A stretch of DNA of 5,406 nucleotides from Deinococcus sp. Its GTDB lineage: Bacteria; Deinococcota; Deinococci; Deinococcales; Thermaceae. The notes below the pieces were generated by a model. That model saw nothing but the letters and a program-made list of their open reading frames with translations, was not told the DNA's origin and did not search any database. The DNA lies in the NCBI GenBank assembly GCA_023382135.1, contig JAMCQK010000095.1, forward strand, positions 1 through 5,406, in the 5' to 3' direction. Position numbers and translations under genes: made by a program. Positions 1 through 5,406 of the stretch are shown here, piece after piece. Positions within the stretch are counted from its first letter, which is position 1; the number at the start of each line of letters is the position of its first letter.

Positions 1-655
1 CTGTTCCAGCCGAACACCTTTTTACCTGAACCTAAACGGCATGCATACCACCCACGGACGCGCTTTGGCCTTTGCTACCGGCATCAAAATGGCGAACCCC
101 GCGCTAAAGGTGATTGTGACTACCGGTGACGGCGACGGGTTGGCTATCGGCGGAAACCACTTCCTGCACGCGGCCAGGCGCAACATTGACCTGGCGGTGA
201 TTATCTACAACAACGGCACCTATGGCATGACTGGCGGGCAGCAGGCCCCCACCACGCCCGAAGGCTTCCGCTCCACCACCAACCTGGTGGGCTCAATCGA
301 GCCGCCTTTTGACGTGGTTGAACTCGCGATGGCGGCGGGCGCAACTTACGTTGCCAGAACCACCACCTTCGACTTTGACGAAATGCCGCGCATGATCGCC
401 GAAGCTATCCAGCACCCGGGCTTCGCGGTGGTTGAGATCCTGACCCAGTGTCCTACCTACTACGGCAGAATGAACGCGCTGGGTGACGCCCCCCAGATGC
501 TCGACTACGAAAAAGACCACACCGCTCCCCTGCCCCAACCAAGCCGCGAGGAGATGGTAGGGAAGCTCTCGATTGGAGTGTTCCGCAAGGAAGTGCGCCC
601 CGAGTTCACGGAGCGGTACGCTTGGTTCGCCGGGCGCTCAGGAGAGAAAAAATGA
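1..655 (+). CDS. korB: 2-oxoacid:ferredoxin oxidoreductase beta subunit, 5'-truncated by window edge
   Basis: This is the TPP-binding beta subunit of a CoA-dependent 2-oxoacid:ferredoxin oxidoreductase, a cytoplasmic enzyme that decarboxylates a 2-oxoacid to acyl-CoA and reduces ferredoxin. The reading frame is open to the left edge (first full codon at 2), so the ATG at 41 is internal; the preceding codons read CSSRTPFYLNLNG, a conserved beta-subunit stretch. The HTTHGRA motif follows. The TPP/Mg motif runs from GDG (125-133) to NN (209-214), 25 residues apart. By family knowledge the Cys at 2-4 and the Cys in QCPTYYGR (449-451) match two [4Fe-4S] ligands; the other two would lie upstream. 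The MTGGQ, IEPPFDVVELA and QCPTYYGRMN stretches resemble KorB (2-oxoglutarate) more than pyruvate or branched-chain types, but specificity is inferred. About 217 residues are visible. The TGA stop overlaps the korC start. Confidence 0.9.
   Translation, partial: CSSRTPFYLNLNGMHTTHGRALAFATGIKMANPALKVIVTTGDGDGLAIGGNHFLHAARRNIDLAVIIYNNGTYGMTGGQQAPTTPEGFRSTTNLVGSIEPPFDVVELAMAAGATYVARTTTFDFDEMPRMIAEAIQHPGFAVVEILTQCPTYYGRMNALGDAPQMLDYEKDHTAPLPQPSREEMVGKLSIGVFRKEVRPEFTERYAWFAGRSGEKK
640..644 (+). promoter_or_regulatory. Ribosome binding site of korC
   Basis: AGGAG lies 7 bases before the ATG at 652 and 10 bases before the ATG at 655. The spacing favours 652, whose ATG shares bases with the korB stop (ATGA), the usual arrangement for translational coupling. 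It also excludes the upstream in-frame ATG at 622, which lies inside korB and has no visible Shine-Dalgarno sequence. Confidence 0.7.
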
Positions 656-1200
656 TGCCTAAAGATCCCTTGCAGGTGCGGCTCTCAGGCCGGGGCGGCC
701 AGGGGATCATCCTGGCCGGGGTGGTGCTGGCCGAAGCCGGGATGTACGACGGCTTGCAGGTGGTGCACACCCAGAGTTACGGCCCCGAGGCAAGGCTGGG
801 AGCCAGCAAGTCCGAGGTTGTTCTCTCTACGCTTCCCATTGCCTTCCCCGAGGCGGTTCTGCCAGATTTTCTGCTATGCCTTTCTACTGACGCCTACAAG
901 CAGCACGGGCTCAAGCTGGCCCTGGGGGGCATCCGGGTGGTAGAGGAGCGGGTGAAAGACGAGGTAGAGGTCAAAGATGCCCTGCTGCTACCCATCGTGC
1001 GGACTGCGCAGGAGCTGGGTAGCCTCATCAGCGCCAACCTGGTAGCCCTGGGAGCGCTGGTAGCTCTCTCCCGGGCGGTAAGCAAGGAGAGCCTCGATAA
1101 AGCGGTGCGGGCAAGGGTCAAAAAAGAAACAGTGGAAATTAATCTGAAAGCCCTCGAGGCCGGCATGCAACTGGCCAAGCACGCCTTACCCAGGACCTAG
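652..1200 (+). CDS. korC: 2-oxoacid:acceptor oxidoreductase gamma subunit
   Basis: This is the gamma subunit/domain of the 2-oxoacid:ferredoxin oxidoreductase, partner of the upstream korB product; in this family the gamma domain contributes to CoA binding and complex assembly. The protein is 182 residues, normal for a free-standing gamma subunit. Near the N-terminus is the glycine-rich GRGGQG motif (residues 13-18), followed by HTQSYGPEAR (39-48), both diagnostic of the gamma domain. The residue after SYGPEAR is Leu49, where the family usually has Gly (ARGGAS-like); this is the only notable departure. The start at 652 is chosen from AGGAG spacing and the 4-base ATGA overlap with korB, so the two genes are almost certainly one transcript and translationally coupled. 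The 3' end overlaps the convergent rpiA by 15 bp. No separate terminator is visible after the TAG. Confidence 0.93.
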   Translation: MMPKDPLQVRLSGRGGQGIILAGVVLAEAGMYDGLQVVHTQSYGPEARLGASKSEVVLSTLPIAFPEAVLPDFLLCLSTDAYKQHGLKLALGGIRVVEERVKDEVEVKDALLLPIVRTAQELGSLISANLVALGALVALSRAVSKESLDKAVRARVKKETVEINLKALEAGMQLAKHALPRT

Positions 1201-1869
1201 CTCCTGCAAGCCTTCTGGCCCCGCCACCAGAGCCTTGGTGGCCATACCCAGAAACAAGCCGGATTCAATCACGCCGGGAATGGCGCGAAGGGCGGTCTCG
1301 AGGCCTTCCGGGTCGGCAATGGGGCCAAAAAAAACATCGGCGTTGGGGTTCCCGTTATCACTTTGGAAAGGCGTCGCGCCGTTCATGCGCAACACAGTTC
1401 TGCCCCCCAGCCTGGCGATCTGCTGAATGGTTGCCTTGTAGCCAAAAGGAACCAGCTCAACCGGCACCGGGCCGCGCCCCAAAACCGGAACCCGCTTGCT
1501 GTAGTCGGCCACCACAATAAATTGGCGCGCGTTCGACTCCACAATTTTCTCGCGCAGGAGTGCTCCGCCCAAACCTTTGATGAGCACAAGGCCGGGGCCA
1601 ATCTCGTCGGCGCCATCAATGGCCAGGTCCACCCCGGTCTCGGGGAGCTCGGTAAGGATAATTCCGTTCTCGCGCGCCAGCTTGGCGGTGCCTTCGGAAG
1701 TAGGCACCGCGGCCAGGTTTTGGAGTTCGCCCAAGCGCAGCATCCGGCCGATTTCTTCAATCACGTACCTGGCGGTTGAGCCGGTACCCAGGCCCAAAAT
1801 CATTCCCGAGCGCACGTAGCTTACCGCCGCTTTTGCTGCCGCTTGTTTGTAGGCCTCGAGGTCGTTCAT
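1186..1869 (-). CDS. rpiA: Ribose-5-phosphate isomerase A
   Basis: This cytoplasmic enzyme interconverts ribose 5-phosphate and ribulose 5-phosphate in the non-oxidative pentose phosphate pathway. At 227 residues it is close to E. coli RpiA (219). The phosphate-binding loop GLGTGST is at residues 26-32, and PTSEGTAKLA (56-65) follows. The active-site segment DLAIDGADEI (81-90) holds Asp85 and Asp88; with KGLGGALLREK (98-108) it gives Lys98 and Glu107. These four match the catalytic/binding residues D81, D84, K94 and E103 of E. coli RpiA with a constant +4 offset. The SDNGN segment (canonical TDNGN) is near residue 170. The ATG at 1869 is the only start that keeps the first helix before the loop; no Shine-Dalgarno sequence is visible upstream. 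It lies 40 bp after the peroxiredoxin gene on the same strand and could share its transcript. Confidence 0.96.
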   Translation of the reverse strand: MNDLEAYKQAAAKAAVSYVRSGMILGLGTGSTARYVIEEIGRMLRLGELQNLAAVPTSEGTAKLARENGIILTELPETGVDLAIDGADEIGPGLVLIKGLGGALLREKIVESNARQFIVVADYSKRVPVLGRGPVPVELVPFGYKATIQQIARLGGRTVLRMNGATPFQSDNGNPNADVFFGPIADPEGLETALRAIPGVIESGLFLGMATKALVAGPEGLQELGPG

Positions 1870-1909
1870 AAAAAATGTTCAGCGTGTGCCCTCATCGAAA
1901 TAAAGGCTT

Positions 1910-2380
1910 TCAAGCTTTTTGCAATTCCCGGAGTGCTTCGGCGACATCGAGGGCATGGTCTTCCGGCTTTACTTTCTCCCATACCCTGGCAACATTGCCC
2001 TTGGGGTCAACGATGAAGGTCTGGCGCAAAACTCCCTCGTATTCCTTTCCGTACAGGTTCTTCTTTCCCCAAGCGCCGTAGGACTTAATCATCTCTGCAC
2101 TAGGGTCCGCAAGCAGCGGGAAGTTGAGGTTGAACTTCTCGGCAAACTTGGCGTGGCTCTTGGTATCGTCGGCGGAAACCCCCAGCACTACCGCACCGAG
2201 CTTTTTTAGGGTGGCCTGCTCGTCGCGGAAACTGCACGCCTCCTTGGTGCAGCCAGGTGTGTCGTCCTTGGGATAAAAGTAGAGCACCAGCCATCCGCCT
2301 TGATAATCCGAAAGTTTATGCACCTTGCCCTCCTGGTCGGGCAAGGCGAAATGCGGGGCCTTTTCACCGCTTGTTGCCAT
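1910..2380 (-). CDS. bcp: Thiol peroxidase, BCP-type peroxiredoxin
   Basis: This is a thioredoxin-dependent peroxiredoxin of the BCP/PrxQ subfamily, which reduces hydrogen peroxide and organic hydroperoxides in the cytoplasm. From the ATG at 2380 the product is 156 residues, the same length as E. coli Bcp. The active site reads YPKDDTPGCTKEAC (residues 36-49): peroxidatic Cys44 within the PxxxTxxC motif, and Cys49 five residues on, the resolving-Cys position of 2-Cys BCP proteins. A conserved Arg lies in LRQTFIVDPKG near residue 120. An in-frame TTG at 2413 and GTG at 2401 would add up to 11 residues, but these do not resemble the family N-terminus (usually beginning near GEKAPxF) and have no good ribosome binding site. 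The chosen ATG also lacks a Shine-Dalgarno sequence, and a -10-like TATGAT nearby suggests a leaderless or very short-leader message. It may be cotranscribed with rpiA. Confidence 0.95.
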   Translation of the reverse strand: MATSGEKAPHFALPDQEGKVHKLSDYQGGWLVLYFYPKDDTPGCTKEACSFRDEQATLKKLGAVVLGVSADDTKSHAKFAEKFNLNFPLLADPSAEMIKSYGAWGKKNLYGKEYEGVLRQTFIVDPKGNVARVWEKVKPEDHALDVAEALRELQKA

Positions 2381-2389
2381 AGCAAAACA

Positions 2390-2395
2390 ATCATA
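2390..2395 (-). promoter_or_regulatory. Probable -10 promoter box for the peroxiredoxin gene
   Basis: On the minus strand TATGAT ends 9 bases before the ATG at 2380. A transcript starting 6-8 bases after this box would begin within about 3 bases of the start codon. That would fit the absence of a Shine-Dalgarno sequence and the leaderless mRNAs common in Deinococcota. No convincing -35 hexamer is present at 16-18 bp spacing, so the call is tentative. Confidence 0.4.
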
Positions 2396-2489
2396 CTTCA
2401 CACACCGTGACAAGGGCTTCTAGGCTAAGGGTGTGATCGGTCCCGTGCCGATGCAAACCACGCGGAAACCGGGTGAGGCCCTGTTGCAA
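2396..2489. other. Intergenic region between bcp and the IS remnant
   Basis: No gene, RNA or clear terminator is recognisable here. The left part probably carries upstream promoter sequence of the peroxiredoxin gene. The right part is open in a + strand frame that runs into the transposase remnant, but its translation resembles nothing I recognise. It may be eroded IS sequence. No terminal inverted repeat or target-site duplication could be matched. Confidence 0.4.
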
Positions 2490-3027
2490 AAGGGTTTATA
2501 CGGTCAGATCAGCCGAACAAAGCGCACCGGCGAACCTCTCGGCACCCTGCTGGTACGCATGTTTCATCTGGGCCAAGTGGAGTCTGGTCTTCATGGGCGA
2601 CCAGCTTTCGGATGGCAGGAGAATCAGGGTGCTAAACGTGGTGGATGACTCCACCCGTAAATGCCTGGCGAGCCTAGTGGCTGCGTCTTTATCAAGCGCC
2701 AAGGAAGTTAAAGACCCGGACCAGTTGATACCCGAGCGGGCCGCTCCCAAAGGTGATTGTGTTGAGCAGCTTCATCCGGCCGGGGAGGCGGAGAACGCTC
2801 TGATAGAGAGTTCCAACTGGAGGTCGCGCAATGAATGCCTAAACGCACACTGATTCACGAATATCGAAAATATCGAGCAGGCCCGGCCGGTCGTTGAAGC
2901 TTGGCGGCGGGACTATAACACCGCTAAACCCTACGACAGCCTAGGTTATCTGACACCCCACGAGCTTGCTACCCGGTCCACGGCCACAAGCTCAAGTAGG
3001 CTGGGTTCGGAAGTTATTGTGGCCTGA
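2490..3027 (+). pseudogene. Decayed IS3-family transposase (orfB, rve/DDE integrase core) remnant
   Basis: The translation from about 2569 to 3027 in one frame follows the C-terminal integrase core of IS3-family OrfB, apparently of the IS2/IS407-like kind: FMGDQLSDGRRIRVLNVVDD, ENALIESSNW, NECLNAH, and then WRRDYNTAKPYDSLGYLTP. Intact relatives have WSMDFM in the first block; here it is WSLVFM, so the first catalytic Asp is Val (GTC at 2587-2589, one base from GAC). The segment from about APK (2746-2754) jumps to LHPAGEAENA, omitting roughly 25-30 residues including the DNGPEF motif with the second Asp. The third catalytic residue, Glu (2806-2808), survives. The usual HWF motif is H-stop-F, with TGA at 2851-2853. 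An RTKRTGEPLG stretch (about 2514-2543) is in a different frame, suggesting a frameshift near 2540-2570. The helix-turn-helix orfA and the N-terminal part of orfB are absent. The left boundary is approximate. Confidence 0.85.
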
Positions 3028-3102
3028 TGAATGGGTAACCGTCAGGGCCGCCGAAGTGGGGTCTCCCCTGTTCTATTTTCTTATCGAAGACGTTGGGATG
3101 AC
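3028..3102. other. Short region between the IS remnant and the hydrolase gene 3' ends
   Basis: This 75-bp stretch separates the convergent transposase remnant and the GH63 gene. It contains GGGG-TCT-CCCC (3058-3068), followed on the + strand by a T-rich run. A 4-bp stem is too weak to call a terminator. No IS3-type right inverted repeat could be assigned with confidence. Confidence 0.35.
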
Positions 3103-4362
3103 TCAGCCCTCGCCTGGCCAGGCCAGCAGCAGGGCCGCCGTCCAGGAAAAGGCTCTACCCCCCAACCCTTCGCCGGTGACCGGGTGGTAGTACTCGTGAA
3201 AGCCGGAACCCTCGACGAGTTCGAAGATATCCTCACGAAGCCGGCCAGCCAGCGCGGCGTAGCCGTAGCGCTTCAGCCCTTGAGCGATTAGCCAGTTGAC
3301 CTGCACCCAGACCGGGCCACGCCAGTAGCGTTCGGGCTCGAAGTGGGGGTCAGCGGGGTCGGTGCTTGGTACCAGATAGCGTACCTCGTCGCCCCAGTGT
3401 CCGAGGTGCTCCACCAGCCGCTGGGCCTCCTCCGCACTGGGCAGACCCGCAAACAAGGGCAAAAAGGAGGCCGAGGTGATGACGGGGATGGATTCGCCGG
3501 TGCTCAGGTTCAGCGAACGGTAGATTCCGCTGTGGTCATCCCAGAGCTTGCGGAAGCCTTTCCGGCCTCGATCAAGCCAGCCTTCGATCTCGGCAGAAGG
3601 TTCGCCAAACATCTGGGCCAGGGCCAGCAAATCCTCGTCGGCCCGCTGCAAGAGGGCACAGAAGCCCACGTCGGCCACCTTGAAAGAGGTCTCGCGGTAG
3701 AGGGCCTCTGGTTCGTAGCCACGCTCGCGGTAACCCACCACCAGCGAGAGGTAGCGGTCGTAGTCCTTGGGCCGTGGGCGTTGGGTTTCAGCCACGTGGC
3801 TGGTGTCTTTGCGCTGATAGGGCGGGAGCTGGACAATGGGCACCTGCTCAAGGGTTGTATCCCAAGCCGGGCTGTTGTCCATCCCGGTCTCCCAGGGGTG
3901 CAACACCGCCACCAAGCCGGTGTGCTCCGGGTCGCGGGCACCATGCAGCCAGCGATGAAAAGCCAATAGCTTGGGGTAAAGCTGCCGGGCATGGTCTTGG
4001 GCTAGCGTCCGGTCGCAGGCCCGCTCCAGCAGTTGCCGCACAATCGTGGCCACCACCGGCGGCTGGGTGATGCCTGAAGTAGGCGGGTCGTGGTGGGTGG
4101 CCCAGACCTCTGGGCCGGGGAAATAGCTGGGGTCAGGATGGTGAAAAATGATATGGGCCAGCATCCCATCCGGCCACTGACCTTTAAACAGCCAGGATAG
4201 CTCCTCCCAGGCGCGTTTTTCATCGAAGGTGGCCCAGCCCAGGGCGCAGAAACAGCTGTCCCACAACCACTGGTAGGGGTAGAGGCCGGCGGCGGGGATG
4301 GTGAAGCCGCCTCTATCGTTGGCCCGCAGGATATCAGCAGCCTGTTGGCGAATAGCTTTCAA
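3103..4362 (-). CDS. GH63 glycoside hydrolase, mannosylglycerate/glucosylglycerate hydrolase type (MGH1-like)
   Basis: This is a probable cytoplasmic inverting alpha-glycosidase of GH63, most like the mannosylglycerate hydrolases of Thermus and Rubrobacter, which split mannosylglycerate into mannose and glycerate. From the TTG at 4362 the product is 419 residues, with no visible signal peptide or membrane segment, and should form one (alpha/alpha)6 barrel. Visible motifs (numbered from the TTG) are LYPYQWLWDS (27-36), QWPDGM (62-67), TSGITQPP (95-102), HPWETGMDNSPAWD (155-168), RYWRGPVWVQVNW (345-357) and FHEYY (388-392), followed by FSWTAA. By GH63 analogy Asp162 in GMDNSP is the likely general acid and Glu390 in FHEYY the general base. 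An in-frame ATG at 4440 would make the product 26 residues longer, overlap the ABC gene by 82 bp and add a non-family N-terminus. The TTG has a perfect AGGAGG 7 bases upstream and forms a TTGA overlap with the ABC stop. Glucosylglycerate or another small alpha-glycoside remains possible as substrate. Confidence 0.88.
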   Translation of the reverse strand: MKAIRQQAADILRANDRGGFTIPAAGLYPYQWLWDSCFCALGWATFDEKRAWEELSWLFKGQWPDGMLAHIIFHHPDPSYFPGPEVWATHHDPPTSGITQPPVVATIVRQLLERACDRTLAQDHARQLYPKLLAFHRWLHGARDPEHTGLVAVLHPWETGMDNSPAWDTTLEQVPIVQLPPYQRKDTSHVAETQRPRPKDYDRYLSLVVGYRERGYEPEALYRETSFKVADVGFCALLQRADEDLLALAQMFGEPSAEIEGWLDRGRKGFRKLWDDHSGIYRSLNLSTGESIPVITSASFLPLFAGLPSAEEAQRLVEHLGHWGDEVRYLVPSTDPADPHFEPERYWRGPVWVQVNWLIAQGLKRYGYAALAGRLREDIFELVEGSGFHEYYHPVTGEGLGGRAFSWTAALLLAWPGEG

Positions 4363-5406
4363 CGGGAGGCCTCCTGAGGGACGGCACGGCCATTCTCTGG
4401 GTTCATCCAGCGCAGGCGCTCCGGGCGGGGTCTGAGCCAAAGGGTCTGGCCTGCTTTCACCGGGAAGTTCGGCGGCAAGGTGGCCTTGAGGCCCTGGTCG
4501 TCCGCGTTCAAGGTCACGAGCAGATGGGGGCCCAGGGACTCCACCACCAAAACCTGCGCGGGGAAGCTGCCGGGGGCCTCCTGGGAGAGGACCTCGAGGT
4601 CCTCCGGGCGCAGGCCCAGCAAGAGTTCGCGGCCCGCGTAACCCGCAGGTGCGGGCAGGGTCAGGTGCCCCAGCCGGATCTGGCCTCCTTCCACCACGAG
4701 GTGCAGGAAGTTCATCGGTGGGTTGCCGATAAAGCCGCCCACGAAGGTATCGGTGGGCTCTTGGTAGATTTTCATGGGCATGTCGTACTGCACGATACGG
4801 CCAGCTTTCATGACCGCGATTCGGTCGGCCAGGCTCATTGCTTCTACCTGATCGTGGGTCACGTAAATCGTGGTGGTGCAGGTCTTCTGCAGAAGCCGTT
4901 TTAGCTCGGCCCGCATCTCCAGGCGCAGGAGCGCGTCCAGGTTGGACAGGGGCTCGTCCATCAAAAGCACCTCGGGCTCCACCGCCAGCGCCCGGGCCAC
5001 CGCCACCCGCTGGCGCTGGCCGCCGGAGAGCTGGGCAGGATAGCGCAAAAGCAGGTTCTCGATATGCATGAGAGCTGCGGCCCGCTCCACCTTGGTCTTG
5101 ACCTCTTGCTGCGAAGCTCGCTTCATGCGCAGGCCGAAGGCGATGTTCTCGAAGACCGTAAGGTGGGGAAAGACCGCGTAATTCTGGAAGACCATGGCGA
5201 TGCCCCTGGCCCGCGGGGGAAGCCTGGTTACCTCACGCTCACCAATAAAAACCCGTCCAGAATCAAGATGCTCGAGGCCGGCAATTATCCGCAAAAGCGT
5301 GGTCTTGCCGCAGCCCGAGGGGCCAAGGAGCACTGCAAATTCCTGATCGCGTACCTCGAGAGAAACGCTCTCCAATGCCTTCACCTTGCCAAAAGTTTTG
5401 CAGATT
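4359..5406 (-). CDS. ABC transporter ATP-binding protein, MalK/UgpC (CUT1 sugar uptake) type, 5'-truncated by window edge
   Basis: This ATPase energises an ABC importer, most likely for sugars or related solutes, at the cytoplasmic face of the membrane. The frame is open to the right edge; residues before the GTG at 5384 read ICKTFGK, a normal N-terminal ABC segment (A-loop region), so the GTG is internal. Numbered from that GTG: Walker A GPSGCGKTT (21-29), Q-loop Gln67 in VFQNYAVFPHLTV, signature LSGGQRQR (119-126), Walker B VLLMDEP (139-145), D-loop SNLD (147-150), H-switch His177 in VTHDQVEA. Residues from about 215 to 341 form a TOBE/OB-type regulatory domain with the GLRPEDL motif typical of MalK/UgpC. 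All catalytic motifs are intact. About 348 residues are visible, so only a few are missing. The stop overlaps the hydrolase start. Permease and binding-protein genes, if linked, would lie to the right. Its substrate cannot be read from the ATPase; many such subunits serve several importers. Confidence 0.95.
   Translation of the reverse strand, partial: ICKTFGKVKALESVSLEVRDQEFAVLLGPSGCGKTTLLRIIAGLEHLDSGRVFIGEREVTRLPPRARGIAMVFQNYAVFPHLTVFENIAFGLRMKRASQQEVKTKVERAAALMHIENLLLRYPAQLSGGQRQRVAVARALAVEPEVLLMDEPLSNLDALLRLEMRAELKRLLQKTCTTTIYVTHDQVEAMSLADRIAVMKAGRIVQYDMPMKIYQEPTDTFVGGFIGNPPMNFLHLVVEGGQIRLGHLTLPAPAGYAGRELLLGLRPEDLEVLSQEAPGSFPAQVLVVESLGPHLLVTLNADDQGLKATLPPNFPVKAGQTLWLRPRPERLRWMNPENGRAVPQEASR
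4370..4375 (-). promoter_or_regulatory. Ribosome binding site of the GH63 hydrolase gene
   Basis: A perfect AGGAGG on the minus strand, inside the last codons of the ABC gene, sits 7 bases before the TTG at 4362. It decides the start codon: the TTG gives a 419-residue product and a TTGA stop-start overlap, typical of translational coupling. The site is part of a 10-bp palindrome, GGAGGCCTCC (4365-4374). Confidence 0.8.

Noticed and set aside
622..651. Upstream ATG for korC adding 10 residues
   Set aside because: It sits within korB, lacks a Shine-Dalgarno sequence, and the added residues are not family-like. The ATG at 652 has AGGAG at 7 bases and an ATGA overlap.
1870..1909. Separate promoter for rpiA in the 40-bp gap
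   Set aside because: TTGAAA is present on the minus strand just upstream, but no -10 box lies at a workable spacing. Cotranscription with bcp is simpler, though unproven.
2433..2648. Open frame of 71 residues on the + strand as a small gene
   Set aside because: Its translation resembles no protein I recognise apart from an RTKRTGEPLG piece that fits an out-of-frame part of the transposase remnant. It has no convincing ribosome binding site.
3058..3080. GGGG-TCT-CCCC followed by a T-rich run as a + strand intrinsic terminator
   Set aside because: The stem is only 4 bp and the T tract is interrupted and displaced. It follows a dead transposase and lies on the wrong strand to serve the hydrolase gene.
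3343..3969. Open frame of 208 residues on the + strand opposite the hydrolase gene
   Set aside because: It lies wholly antisense to the well-supported GH63 gene, has no recognisable motifs, and is explained by high GC content.
4365..4374. GGAGGCCTCC palindrome as an operator or RNA hairpin switch
   Set aside because: It is explained by the Shine-Dalgarno sequence and codon content. A perfect palindrome without a loop makes only a weak hairpin, and no regulator is implied.

Overview
The window looks like chromosomal DNA of a moderately GC-rich thermophile of the Deinococcota, most probably Thermales and perhaps Meiothermus-like. This is an inference from three things: a mannosylglycerate-hydrolase-type GH63 enzyme (a family characterised in Thermus and Rubrobacter), KorB/KorC genes for a 2-oxoacid:ferredoxin oxidoreductase, and heavy use of the Leu-Glu codon pair CTC-GAG. 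No rRNA, tRNA, CRISPR array or intact mobile element is present.

Left part (1-1200, + strand): the 3' part of korB (TPP-binding beta subunit) is followed, with an ATGA overlap, by korC (gamma subunit). They form the end of an operon for a CoA-dependent 2-oxoacid:ferredoxin oxidoreductase, most likely 2-oxoglutarate-specific, whose alpha subunit should lie to the left of the window. Centre-left (1186-2380, - strand): a BCP-type peroxiredoxin gene and, 40 bp downstream, rpiA (ribose-5-phosphate isomerase A). The rpiA 3' end overlaps the korC 3' end tail-to-tail by 15 bp.

Centre (2381-3102): about 720 bp without an intact gene. It holds a probable promoter for the peroxiredoxin gene and a badly decayed IS3-family transposase (orfB) on the + strand. 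The remnant has lost its first catalytic Asp by one base change, lost the central DNGPEF-type region by deletion, and acquired an in-frame stop and probably a frameshift.

Right part (3103-5406, - strand): an ABC-transporter ATPase of the MalK/UgpC type (5' end off the window) overlaps by TTGA a 419-residue GH63 hydrolase of the mannosylglycerate/glucosylglycerate hydrolase type. The hydrolase starts at TTG behind a perfect AGGAGG, and no signal peptide is visible. The simplest reading is a carbohydrate or compatible-solute uptake operon: the ATPase powers import and the cytoplasmic hydrolase cleaves the imported glycoside.

I see no clearly novel system. The points most worth a second look are the import-hydrolysis coupling, the multiply inactivated transposase and the CTC-GAG codon-pair bias.
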